Assembly (NCBI GenBank): GCA_914767715.1
Contig: OU612067.1
Span: 26,574,162-26,634,161, forward strand
Origin: Membranipora membranacea
Taxonomy: Eukaryota > Bryozoa > Gymnolaemata > Cheilostomatida > Membraniporidae
Reading direction: 5' to 3'
DNA: 60,000 bases
The notes beneath the pieces were generated by a model, which ran no database searches, was not told the origin of the DNA, and was given only the letters and a program-made list of their open reading frames with translations. Shown in pieces: positions 1 to 12,018 of the stretch; the stretch's first letter is position 1; each line of letters starts with the position of its first letter. The translations under genes and the position numbers were made by a program.

Positions 1-562
1 TAGATGAAAGAGCCATTTCTGCAAAGCTACAATTTAAAATCAGCCTATTGTCATGTCTATGTTCCTTGACTTTTGTGCACTAATGGTAAAGATGGATTTA
101 AACAATGATATCTTTTATGAAGGCAAGTCTATTTATTAGGTTAGGCAACCAGAGTCATAGCTAATAAAATTTCCAAAACACTGTCTCTCCTGATGATTGC
201 ACAATGATGAAAAGAATAATTATCTTTATCGAGAAAAGAATCCAAACTGATTTAAACAAACAAGCCCATTACAGAGATTTAGGAGGAAATTTCTCTGGTT
301 GTCAGAGCATTATTCAGTCTGTGGTTTCGGTGTAGCTGTTTTTGCCTTATATTCATGTTGTTATGCATTAACATAGTATAATCAGTTGTATGGTAGACCT
401 GCTTGATGAACAAAAGTATATGTAGGTATTATTTCAGTCACAGTTGCCAACATTAAAATGTCGAATTGTAGTAGCAAGTCAAATGAGTGTGTTCATAATA
501 GATATATGTGTTACTGGCATCCAACTTGTACCGGGTGGTAATTTAAGAGAAAGTTCAACGGG
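1..562. other. Non-coding 3' flank of the transporter gene
   Basis: A+T-rich sequence with no convincing exon or repeat. It lies beyond the stop codon of the minus-strand transporter and probably contains its 3' UTR. Confidence 0.4.
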
Positions 563-3500
563 TTATGATACACTGAGGCCTAGATTATATCGTTTGTGGA
601 TGAATATTAGTAGTAGAAGGCTCAGAGTATTTCCTCCGATTCCGGCTCCCCAGTACCAGTATAGGGCACCTTGATGGTTGAAATGATCTGGCGCTTTATA
701 CGCTATTATAAAATGAGCTACATCAGCCACTCCTGTGCCCATATAGTACATTCCCATAGTAGTTCCCTGCATTGACCTTGGAGCGGATAGGAAGGTCAGC
801 TCAAAACCTGCAAACAAACCAGATAGACATGATGATCTTAATCATGTTCAGTTTATTTACTAAGCTATGACAAAAAACGTGTCCAGTAATGTTTTATATT
901 TTATGCACGCTAGCAACTAAGCAGACCCATGAATATTCACAGCAAAATGGTCTAGCAGAAAATATTTGATTCTTCATCAGGTAAGATAGTAGATCTCTAA
1001 GCCAAAACTTCATTATTTCAGATGGTCCGGTGGCACCCCTCTCCTATCTTGTCACTTCCATTTACGATTTTAGATTGATAGGGTTTGGAAGTTGTTTCTG
1101 TCTGGTAGAGCTTTTCATGCTGATCGCAATGGTATTATTGTACCTTACACAATAATCGATGGTGCCAATACAAAACCACCGCAAAAAATCAGAACTCTAA
1201 GAGCGTCCGAAGACAGTTTTTGAGGTGGCAGCAAACTGAAAAAGTAGGTTCGCTTTAATTATGGTTATATCCAGGTGATTAAGGGGGGTACTGAAACTGT
1301 TGTTGGCCACATCTCGACTATTTAGGACAGCAGTCCCATGAAAACTTGTTGATCCACTAATTATGACTTGCTCTTTCAGATTTTGGATGTTTTAAAACCA
1401 TATCATCATTTTCTGATCACTTTCCCTTTTGCCGGCAGCGTTCTTGGCAATTAGTGGCTTATTGTGCAACTTAGTGTAAGGTACAATATTACCATTGCGA
1501 TCAGCGTGAAAAACTCTACCAGAAACAATTTCAAACCCTATCTATCCAATATCATAAGTGAAGTTGCATTTCTAGCCACATTTTGCATAGGCTGCCACTG
1601 GACTAGCTCTAAGTTTTTATTTCTCGCAGACCTTTAGTTGTGGTTCCTTTAATAAAGGAGTAACTTCTATTCTCCTTGCTTATATTAAGGAATACGAGGA
1701 AAAATTTTCACTATGAGTACAAGGACACATTTTACAAAAAAAAGATTTTTCAGACTTTTGGAATTGTCAGCTCTTTCCTGCTCCGACACAGCCAAAGTAC
1801 TCATTCCATTTATTACTCAATAAAAATGTGAGCACAGCAACATGTGTTAATTAATTGTAAGTGTCAATCATTTTCAAAAATTCCCTACATTCACATATGT
1901 TGTGTGCATTCCACACCTTGTTTTGATGTCAGGTAAAGGTGAAGGACACAGTTTTGCTTATCTCTGCACATTGGTTCTAATCATCGCAACCAACCTGGCA
2001 AGTACCCTTCCTGCGTGCCGATGCACATGCCGTTTGTCGGTTGGGTACATGGGGTTCCACCATGTTTTTGCCAAAGAATTTCCATAGCAATAGAAAGAAA
2101 GAGAAAATACTTTTCTACTGAACTGGGACTAGTAGTACAAACCTGTGACATAGATAAGGGCTTCCGAGAGCCCCAGAACACAGCGTGGAATAAGCTTTAG
2201 GATTTCCGAACAGGAATCTACAAAATATTAACTTAATGTTTTATCACACACCTTTATGATATCGTGAAACTTGCACAATAGCGTGACTGCTGACTGGTAT
2301 GGTAAACAGCAAGAATTCTGAGATAACTACCATTTTTTCTATGTCAGAATAACTGGTATATAAGCAATATTTAAAGATAAGAGACTCTCTAATGAATGGG
2401 ACAGGTTACTAGTGAATACAGCCTCCCTCTTAGAATAAGGTTTCAAACCGCGGCTTGGTTTCTGGTGGTGACAACTATGATGCATGGACTTCCACTAGCA
2501 GCGACTCGGCACAGTACTGGGACTAAAATAACTGCCTCTCACTCTCTACTGGGACATCCGTTGGTCCATGTCTACGGAGAAACTTACTCATGTAGTAGCC
2601 CGAGAGAGACAACGAAGCAGATAAAATCATTCCCAAGATGCCTGTGACAAATCTGGCATAAAAAGTTGGCTGGTCATAGCCATATGCTGCAAGTAGTCTA
2701 CTTGTTATGTAGAGCAGAAGAACTCCAATTGCACAGGAAGCAAACTTGACTGTGTCAGCTATGACCTAGAAAAAAGATTTAAAATTGTATATGCGGCATC
2801 AGAAAAGGCAACAAATTCCTCAGGTCCAATATTTCAGACTTTGAGAGCCAGATTTATAGTCATATCTTATTATGTCTTTACTTGCACACAGAGTGGATAT
2901 GAGGCTTAAAAACATGGCAAAAGCCCTGAGCTGAAAGTCTGTTATTGGATGTGGGTAGCGTCTTTGACTTAGAATGATCCTTTACTGGGTGCACTTCGTA
3001 GTAGAATTTGTATCGCGTTCTGGGCTGTCGCTTCTCGGCCTATTGGCTATGATCAAAGTGTCATGGCCAATGGCTGATTAGTGCCTGTTTCAGTTTCTGG
3101 CAGCTTGCTGCACACTCACGATTAGGAGGTCCACCATGGCCTCACCTCTAGGATGCATTCTAGTTTACTAGGATGTATCACACTCTCAGTATGAGGACTC
3201 CGGACAACTTGCGTCCCTCTTTAGGGGCAGCCCACCCTCTGTTTGGTCATAAACAGGGACTTAGAATGATCCTTTATATTTTAGAATCACAAACAATCTG
3301 ATCACGGAATTGAATTATCAAATTTTCTCCGCAAGACTCGATATTATCATCATATTTCAAAACCTATTAAAATGTACTATCATGGATTTAATTGTGAAAA
3401 CTCACAGGTAATTCAGCTTGCTCATAGCCTTGTCCATCTTCTGAGAAGGGAATGATCATATTCGGACATTCTGATCTGTTTGTCTGTAAATATGGATAAC

Positions 3501-6500
3501 AAAATCAATTAAAAGGCATGTATACGAGCTAAGGCATTGAATGAGAGTGAGGAGATTAGTGCCAGGGTAGTATTATTATCCAGGGGGGATTTTCAATTAG
3601 AAAGAGCGATGCTTTACTAAAACAAGTTATCACAATCACATCGCTCAAAATTATCACTCACTTGGCCTTTCAATTAAATAAATTCGTTCCCAATTCGCTC
3701 ACTCAGAATGTATATAGTTCCATCAATGACTGAAAGAATCGAAAGCAAGAGCCTAGCAGTTTATGCTCATTCACTGATTGAGCGAATAGATTGTGATTTA
3801 GGCTGTTTTTAATTGAAAGATCCCCTGGTTCTGATTCTGCAGCACACAATGACTGCTTCCTCATTATGGGTTTGAGCACATATGAGTTGTGGTTTGAAAA
3901 TCCCAGTTATTTGAGCCCCAACTCACACAGGACTAGATTTTATCAGGAACAATCAAACTGACTCGACTGGTCTAAAGGCAGATACGTTTGTTATCTACAC
4001 CTAGACTACCTTGATAACCACTTACATTTACATTCATGGATATAATTGGTCCATTAGACTACTAAGTGCTCTGTAAGGATCATGAGCATAACAACGAAAC
4101 AAAAGGCAAGGTATGGCAGGTATCCAATAGCAAAATTAGAACCCTCCCCTAAGCCTTCACCTTCCCTCTCAGATAATCTACTACTGACTGTAATGGGATG
4201 ATTGACGAAAATACAATGATACATGATCATCATCAGTGAGCCAATTACAATAACCTTATATCACTATCAATATTATCGCTCACTAGGTCTTTCAATTAGA
4301 CAAAGTCGTTCTCAAAGCATTCACTCAGAATGTATATAGATCCATGAATAAGTGAGTTATTTGGGAACGGGACCCCTAACAGGTCTCCCTCACTCATTGA
4401 GTTAGCGATAAGATTGAAATTTTGATTGTTTTTAATAAAAAGAATCCAAGTGTAACAGCATGCACTCACATTATAACTTATGTGCTCAAAGTCAGACGGT
4501 TGGGTAAATAGAGTCACAGGAAGAATAATCAGGAGAATGACAGCGAACCTTAACATGGTAACCCTCTCATTAACAGCACCATCTGGGTAGTCTCCACCAT
4601 TGCTCATCGCCGCTCCTGAGAGAAGATTATTCCCGCTAGCTCTTTTACTGAAATTCAACGTTATTCCTATGAAATTCAACAAATTACTGAACGTTCTTAC
4701 TAGAAATACAATTTGAATGTACATTACTATATTCAGAACTCATGCAAGCTGAAAATTGATGACATGCTAGGCCTATATGTGATTGCGTGGTCAGAGCTAT
4801 AACTTATTGCTACATTGGCTGATGTGAGGCTCTACACATTCCCTTTCAGTTCTTTGTGTACAATGCTTACCTTCTCCTGCGGAAAGCTTGTCTGAGAATT
4901 CCAACTCCATCTGTAAGGACACTAAGGTCAGCATTGACCTGTCTGGTGAAGTAAGGCAAAACAGCTGCAAATAGTCATGGGTTCAAATAGTCAGAATTTC
5001 CTTTGGTGTTGTAGTGGAATCACACTTTCTAGCTCGTTATTATTACTCAAATTTTCAATAGCCCTCCACCAACAGATCAGGCGCAATTGAACTGGGCAAA
5101 AGTTAACTAATAACTAACAAATCAGATAAATAAACCATCATGCATATATCTTCATTCATATTGCTGGATCTAAAAGGGTCTCTTCTAGTTATAGCTAAAG
5201 CGACAACGATTTCGTCTCAATTCACACAACTACGCAATCGCAATTTAATATGTAAGCAACCTCAGAAGCCTTACTTTTAATATGCCCGGCCATACCCAGA
5301 TCATACCCAGAATATACCGGGAGAACATACCAATAACATATCAAGACAATACTTAAAGTGCAACCAAGGTTTCAAACAACTTCTCATTGATGGCCATTGA
5401 TTAATAGCAGATTGCACCTTCTGCATGGGGAAAAAGACAAAATATAATTCGGATGATTATTCAGCCAGAATTCTTGTGAAACATTTCTTCCATCAGGCAC
5501 TCAAACTCAGCTAAAAGAGAATACCACATAGCAGTTTCCTGTTCCTGTTATTATTTAGCCTGTGCTCTATAATTATTACAGCAAAGTCTTGGAACCTCCC
5601 CTAAACTGAAGTGTTACCCAGCTTAGAGTCAGCAACTACTTTGAGTTTTGCATCGCGTAATGCACAAAGCTGATGCTGCCCAGTACATTATTTGCTACCC
5701 ATTAATGCATTGCTGCGAAACCTTGGTTGCCCTTTAAGCAATACCCCGAATACACCCAGAACATATCCAGAGAACATTACCAGAGGATATGCCTAGAACT
5801 AGCCTGTCTTGACAAGCTTTGCTCGGTGGATGGGGGGGACAGGGTTTAATAGAGTTTTCTAAGGTCTCAAGAGGGGACAATCCTTTTCTTGATTTCGAGC
5901 TCGCAAGAGTTGACAGCCTTTCTCTAGCCCCCCCCCCACACTGAACAGACCGAGCTTGTCAAGACAGGTTAGCCTAGGATATACCTGTAAAATACACAGA
6001 ACTTACCTAGAATAAGACTGATGATGGCAAAGAAGATAATTATTGGTAACATCACCAGCCATGGTAAGATGAGGTTTCTGGTGTAGAAACCGGCCAACTG
6101 TGTAGAGAAAGCAATGACTAATCCGATCTGACTTATGAAATAGAACGCTGTGTAAAACAGTCTGACACCCTCACGACTCTGTATCTAAAAATAAAAAAAT
6201 GACATAATTATTGCAGGCCCGTAGTTCTAGGTGAGGCAGAGAGGATTAAACAGGCCAGAATTGACTAAAATCAGACTGCGTTTGGATTATAATGGACACT
6301 CAAACCTAAATATGTCCTGACAGTATTGCTTTGACCCAGACGGCATCAGGGGGAGCTTACAAACCCATCAAAATTCCTGCCTCACCCTATCAAGTTTTGT
6401 AAACTGTGGTCTTGTTTGCCTTTGCAACTATTGATATGTCATCCTGGATCTTGTTATTCTCATGATCCCACTACATTGTTCCCAGGCTGGTGCCTGGATT

Positions 6501-9500
6501 AGGGGAAAAGGAGATAATCTCTGGCATGATGCCAAGTATTGACAATAAAAGGCTTCAAACAATTCAAACGAAAAAGTAAGAAGTTGAGTCTTGTTTACTG
6601 ACTGCACGATCATTAGTCAGTGCCTGATTGGCCAAAGGCCTGAGTTATGAAGTAATATATTACTGAAGAATATGGGAGCTATTCTAGAGCCTTTAGCAGG
6701 GCAGGGTTCCTTAGGGTTTTATGATTTTCAATGGTCAACACTAGTGGTATGATCAAACATAAGGCTTCTGGGATCGATGATTCTATACAACAACAAAATG
6801 AAACTAGCAGATATCAACACTACAGTTTGGATTTTCTTACTTGGTCCGCACCGAGAGTAGGCTGGACAACATCGGTAGCATTCATCACGATACAAGATGA
6901 GATCAGCAATGCAAAAAACAACTCGTAGTAGCCTGGCTTGAGATCTATCATTTCGGCTCTGATCTCGGTGATGTTCATCTCTGGTAAAGATGAGTTGACC
7001 ATCATCGGGATAACATCAGTTCTCTCAAAGTGAGCTAGGCAGAGTATTATCAGACAGCAGCCAATCCTTTAACATAAACACAGATACCATAAACATCCAT
7101 GTGTTATAGAGGTTAACACATGAATCAGGTTTGATTATTGCCAGCTTTTGCTAGAAATATAGTTGTTTTAATTTTCTTTATTGCTTCTTTCTTTCTTTTA
7201 GATGGGATTTGGATTGTTTAACGATTTTTTTGCACATGGTAGTTAGCCCGAGGGGGTTGAGCAAAAAAAACAAAGACAAATATAAATTTTCTATCCTATT
7301 GTAGTCATATACATGCGCAATACCAATACAACTGCCAGATGATGCCCATAAAAATGGTGAGCCAGTTACTATGAAGAATGATTGTAATTAGCCCTTACCC
7401 TATGGACGAGTAGATCACACTGAACAGTAAAAATGGTTTCTTCCTTATACACGAGTCAGTTATAAGTCCTGTAAAGAGCCCTGCTAGATGATAAAGCATC
7501 TTCACCAAACGTACTGTAAAAAGCTGCTTATCCCTGAAACAAACAGATATTGTTGTGATTGATATGTGACCTTAATAATATTCATCATTCTGTTGTTAAA
7601 AATTGAGCTGAAATAACATCTCGTAATTATGTTCACAATCTATTAATCATATCTGACAATGATTCATGTACTACTGTCCTATTCCCAACCCCGATTATAT
7701 GTATCCACCCCAGATCAGTCATAACCTTGACCCAAAGGTTTCCAACTTTGCACTGTTCTGAAATTGTCTGAATGCACTGAAATCTGATGCTGATATTATT
7801 TGATTACAGCAACCACTATACATGCATCGATGCTGTACAGATATGGAATTAATTTGTAGCATTCATTTAGCACATTTGAAATAACACACTTATAGAGCAA
7901 AGAGTACATCTATATATAGCACTTCAACCACTATAAATATATATAAGCATTTCAATATCAGGATTGGGATGGTCTCAGCTTTGTTTAATCAGGTGGTCGC
8001 CACTCTTGTCTCGACTTGTCTGGCGTAGACTATCAGACCACACGGCTGCATTTTTTATCTTAATTTTAATTTATCATTTTACTAGAAATTTTCATGCAGA
8101 AACCTAATAAGAAAAAAACATCCAGCACCGATCAATCTACCAGCGGATATCTTAAACTGGCCTTGAACTGAACGTCTATTCTGATGGAGACAGTGACCTC
8201 AGAGCATGTAAGAAACTTGGCAGGTCTGAACCTTCAATGGATTTAAGACTCATTTAGCGTATTTACAAACACAAATCTTGGCATGTTATCATTCATTCAG
8301 AACACTATCACTCATGGCATGCAGACCCCTAATATATCATTCTCAAAATCATGCAGGGTACGAACTACGAAGCAGTCCAACAATTTGGATTTTATTTGTA
8401 TTGTCTTTTAAGGAGTGTTTTGTTTGAGATAGTGTGTGACTGGCTGGTCCTTCGTCCAATGAATGTGCAGTAATAGACCTAGCAGGGCTGTAAGTCAAAG
8501 ACTGTTTCCACCCGGCCTTGCGTGTCCATATCCATCTTTTTGGTTCAATTGAAAAAACAGCCTGCTCTGGACAGCCCAAAAAATTAATTTGATGGACAGC
8601 CTGAGATATTTATAACGGATTGCCTTTGCTGGAAGGGTGTGGCTGGACAGACCGCTCAACATCTATGTAGCAAAAGTTTGGAGATGGTAATTGGTATTTT
8701 GGTGATTTGATTTGGTGATTAAGGATTTATAAACCTCATACTCTGAAGTAGAGATTTTGTTGAACAAAAGCTATCATGTAAATGTATTGGCACATTGATC
8801 ATAATCTCTAAATTTATTTATTTAAGCTTGAGAGCAAGCTCGTGGGTCACAAGATTTTTGCCATTGGTGTTACGCTTGCTAGCTATCGTCATGGTCATGT
8901 TGTAATTTGAACCTTATGCTCTCATAAAATAACAGACCAGCCAAAGCAATTTATGACCTATAATAATGTGCAATTGTGATATTTATTATAATCTGTTTTG
9001 TGGTAACATTTTATGATCCTATTGTGGCTGGTATTTGTGGTGTGCGATTACTCAGATGTCATTTTCAGACAGACAGGAACTTTTAACACCACTTATAGCC
9101 ACAACATTGAGTAGACAATGTCCACATCAGTATACTCAGGCTGACCTGTGTAGGCTGGCGCGCCATTAACCAGTTTAGACATTTCTTTTGAAAAATCTAA
9201 TAAATGCTTATCAAATATGCAAACCACCACCCTGATCCCCCTGCCCAGCAAATATATATTCAGTTCAGTCCTAGCGCATACAAATTTGTCGTTTCACATA
9301 ATGAGGTCGATCTTTGAAGACTGGGCCGTCAGGTGGGGGGAGGGGGTGAGGGAAACAAGAGTCTGAGGGGCTCAGACCACTGCAAACCTGGTATTCTGAA
9401 ACATTGCCTTAATAGCCCTAGTCAACCCTAGAGCAGTAACTTAGTGTCGACAAAAATATCAGCATACAAAAGCCAAGATTTGTTTCAATAACTCATGTAA

Positions 9501-9914
9501 ATCCTACCACCACCACAGAGAGATTGGTCTTCCTCTTCAAGGTCAGTCAAAGAGAAACCTTAGATGTTAACTTGTGCTCTCTTAATACTAGCACTGTTAC
9601 TAAAGCATATTTATGGATAACCAACAAAATCTATAGTTTACTTACTTTATTTTGATGATCCTCGGAAACCATATAGTAGGTGCGATACCAAAAGTCCAAG
9701 TGCATAGATGGCAGAACAATATCAAAGCTAGTCCTATCCTTCGAGGTTTTATCGGCCTTAGTCCTTCTTCTGGTTGTTCAAAGCCTACAGTCCCCTGAAA
9801 CTCGCCTGATCCCATTGTTCCATAATGACTGGAAAGTCTGGAGAAAAGCAGCGGTCTGTCTGCTGTGATGTCTCCTTCATGAGAGGATACACTGGCTGTG
9901 CGTCTTGACGGCAT
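563..9914 (-). CDS. Proton-oligopeptide transporter family (SLC15/POT) protein, 10 exons
   Basis: Exons in transcript order: 9914-9646, 7533-7399, 7066-6841, 6184-6007, 4964-4871, 4647-4470, 3483-3406, 2765-2588, 2217-2143, 807-563. All have GT/AG borders and matching phases; they sum to 1656 nt (551 aa), the usual POT length. Family signatures are GADQ at the end of exon 3, the GLITD loop in exon 2, the IP..VLGLSEALIYVTG segment, and FELTFLSAPRSMQG in the last exon. These fit an SLC15A3/A4-like multi-pass transporter of peptides or histidine, and the N terminus has an acidic dileucine-like DRPLL as in endolysosomal members. Oddly, the first membrane segment (exon 1) lacks the ExxERFxYY proton-coupling motif, so coupling or substrate may differ. 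The ATG at 9914 is the only in-frame Met at the start of exon 1. Membership is firm; substrate is inferred. Confidence 0.88.
1071..1548. mobile_element. MITE-like element with ~80 bp terminal inverted repeats
   Basis: The segment 1071-1153 (contains GATAGGGTTTGGAAGTTG and TGATCGCAATGGTA) recurs as its reverse complement at about 1473-1548. The arms differ at scattered positions. The ~320 bp between them has no ORF. It sits in the last intron of the transporter gene. This is typical of a non-autonomous DNA element; I do not know the family. Confidence 0.65.
2985..3258 (+). mobile_element. U2 snRNA-derived SINE or retroposed element with an 18-bp target-site duplication
   Basis: The 18-mer ACTTAGAATGATCCTTTA occurs at 2967-2984 and again, identical, at 3259-3276, as a target-site duplication flanking a 274-bp insert. 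Inside, 3027-3061 reads as the 5' end of U2 snRNA (TCGCTTCTCGGCC.ATTGGCTA.GATCAA) with about three differences from the conserved animal sequence. Downstream U2 stem-loops are not conserved, and 42 bp precede the U2-like start, so this is not a functional U2 gene. It is best read as a retroposed U2-derived chimera or snRNA-headed SINE in a transporter intron. Confidence 0.75.
3580..3828. mobile_element. MITE family A, full-length copy
   Basis: Left end CCAGGGGGGATTTTCAATTA and right end TAATTGAAAGATCCCCTGG are near-perfect inverted repeats. GAGCGAT-type motifs and CACTCA runs recur inside. At least four related partial copies occur in this window (near 4232, 28217, 38165 and 43183), so it is a dispersed family. 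No coding capacity. Confidence 0.75.
4232..4443. mobile_element. MITE family A, partial copy
   Basis: Shares with the copy at 3580 the order ATCGCTCACT, TCTTTCAATTAGACAAA.TCGTTC, CACTCAGAATGTATATAG, then an A+T tail resembling CTGTTTTTAATTGAAAG. The outer ends are eroded. It lies just downstream of exon 6 of the transporter, in the intron. Confidence 0.6.
5353..5737. mobile_element. Non-autonomous element with ~17 bp TIRs and TTAA ends
   Basis: Left end TTAAAGTGCAACCAAGGTTT and right end AAACCTTGGTTGCCCTTTAA are inverted repeats, each bounded by TTAA. A TTAA target site would fit a piggyBac-type insertion, but the TIR sequence itself is not one I can assign. No ORF; intronic. Confidence 0.6.
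5799..5973. mobile_element. Short palindromic element with ~25 bp TIRs
   Basis: CTGTCTTGACAAGC near 5803 is the inverse of GCTTGTCAAGACAG near 5953, and the match continues outward (TAGCC/GGTTAG) and inward (CTCGGT/ACCGAG). The interior holds G-rich and C-rich runs of 8-10 bases. Intronic. Confidence 0.6.
6214..6400. repeat. Degenerate copy of the GGCCCGTAGTTCTAGG repeat
   Basis: GGCCCGTAGTTCTAGGTGAGGCAGAG at its left end matches the start of the hairpin repeat at 13643, and CCTGCCTCACC near 6378 may be the opposite end. It is intronic and non-coding. Confidence 0.4.
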
Positions 9915-12018
9915 ATTTCAACAAGATAATATACCAAACTGTATCATTCAGTAAAATCAGCTCAGTGATCCAGGGTTTCCATAGACCATGCATATGCTGA
10001 ACCCGTTGGATGAAGTGACCAAACAATTTCTAAATTTTTGGCTACTCAACACAAGCATTGCACACCGTGATCGTGCTCAAAAACATCACCAACTAACTGA
10101 CCTTTATTTAACAGCAAAGATTTGTGAAAGGCTTACAGTAGGCCAGTATGTTCCTATTATAAGCTATTGAACAAGTGGCATGTTTTTTTTGCAGGTCATA
10201 TTATCAATTATTAATATAAACTCTAAGCCCGAAACACAAACTTAAAGAGCAAATAACCTGTAAAAAAAAATGGGCGAACAAGGAAGTTGCCAATTTCAAC
10301 CAAACACCAATTGAATTCACTATTGATATGTTTGTTGACACAGTGTATTAAGTTATTCAATCATGACAACACTTCGATGAGTGGCCTTTTCCACAGCAGG
10401 TACATTTACTAGCTAATGTGTTGGCTCTGATCTAAAAGCCAATCAGATCCAGTACATTGCCTATTTTATTTAGAATTATCGAGATTTTGCAAAGCTTCAA
10501 GTACTAATATGATAGAATCAGTGATCACATATTTAATTCTTAAACCGACCTGCGACCTGTTCTATAAATATACTACATGTACTAAGATACAATCGTTACA
10601 TTGTTAATAGTTATCCCCCTACACAAAGTGAAGTGATAACTCCTACGCATAAATGAAAAAACATACAGTTTTGATTATCTAATGACTTTGAACTTTAAAC
10701 ATGCAGTCTTATTTTTAAGTTGTTAATAAATGCAAGATAAATACCAGAGGTCACAACACAACAATGCTATGATTACAGTGAACAGCCCTGTACATATCCC
10801 TGGCTGATTACACACACAAGAAAAATTTAACATTCACTAGGCTTGCCACAGAACTAAATTAATTGAACCTGACACATATATTCTCACTTACGCTATCATG
10901 ATCCAAATTAAAGCAAAATTATGCGAATATAAACAAAATATCGGGCAGATCCCTAGAATAATGCAAATTATGAGAAGAGTCGAGGGCATAAAGATGTCAT
11001 TACTAAATTAAATTGCTTAGCATTCACATTCAAACAAACACATTTAAGATAAATTCTGACAGATTCATATTACCTCTCTTGGGAGCACTATTGTGCCTGA
11101 TAAACTCATTTGGCAAACAGCTCAGGGAATTGTCACTCATTTAAATAACAAAGCTGAGCATCTTTAGAAAAACAATACTTGTCAGTACAGAATAGTTTTT
11201 GCAAGAACAGGTTGAGCAGCAAAGTAAAAATTATAATAAAAATTGCTCCGAGATAAACTTGGTAGCATTGGCCGTAAATTTTTGCGCTTTAATCGCCTAG
11301 CAACCAAGGTCAAGATCTGACATTCAATTTACCATAAGCTGAAATCACAACAATGTTGATTGAAAAATGAATATAGATAAATAAAGTGTTATAATTAGAA
11401 AATGGTGCAGGGAGAAATCTAAAACCTTGTGGTGCTAAAATCGAATTGAAATCACAATGTCAGATAATCATATGTTTGAATTTCAATTAAACATCTCTAC
11501 CGTAATTACTAAGACATATTTTAGGTACTGAGTCCAATCCTGCTGTTGTGAGACATATCCCACAGCGCTCATGCCGCACCTGCAGCACAAATAACAATGT
11601 TTTATAGACCTGAGTGCTATATAAAACGTCGCATACAGCACCTGCCACCTCCCACCTGTCTCACAACGCCCATCACCATTTCTTAAGTATGTACCCACCC
11701 ACACAGTGCAGAACTAGGAATTAGTGAAATCTATGGCTAGCTAACATTTACTCCAGCTCTTAAGCTTATAGAATTTGGTGCTAGATAACACCTCACCTCA
11801 TTCTCGCTGAAATTTACTTCTCTCCCTCTTCTCCTCACTTATTCAATGGAGGATTCTGGAATTATATAAATATAAGATGTTAGAATACTAAATTATCCAA
11901 ACTACTTTTAGCTGCATAAGATACAAATCTGTACACGAATTGCTGCATCTCATTTCTGATGTGAATACTCATGTTGTCAAGGGAGGCAGCTTCCTCTTTT
12001 CCATCATAAGCCAAGAAG
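9915..12018. other. Intergenic, no supported gene
   Basis: A+T-rich spacer between the 5' end of the transporter and the 3' end of the GPCR, both on the minus strand. Short open frames here have no recognisable motifs. It must hold the transporter promoter, but I see no clear TATA box. Confidence 0.4.

Noticed and set aside
2985-3027. Second snRNA (U1 3'-like) segment before the U2-like part
   Set aside because: Only short scattered matches; not distinguishable from chance by eye.
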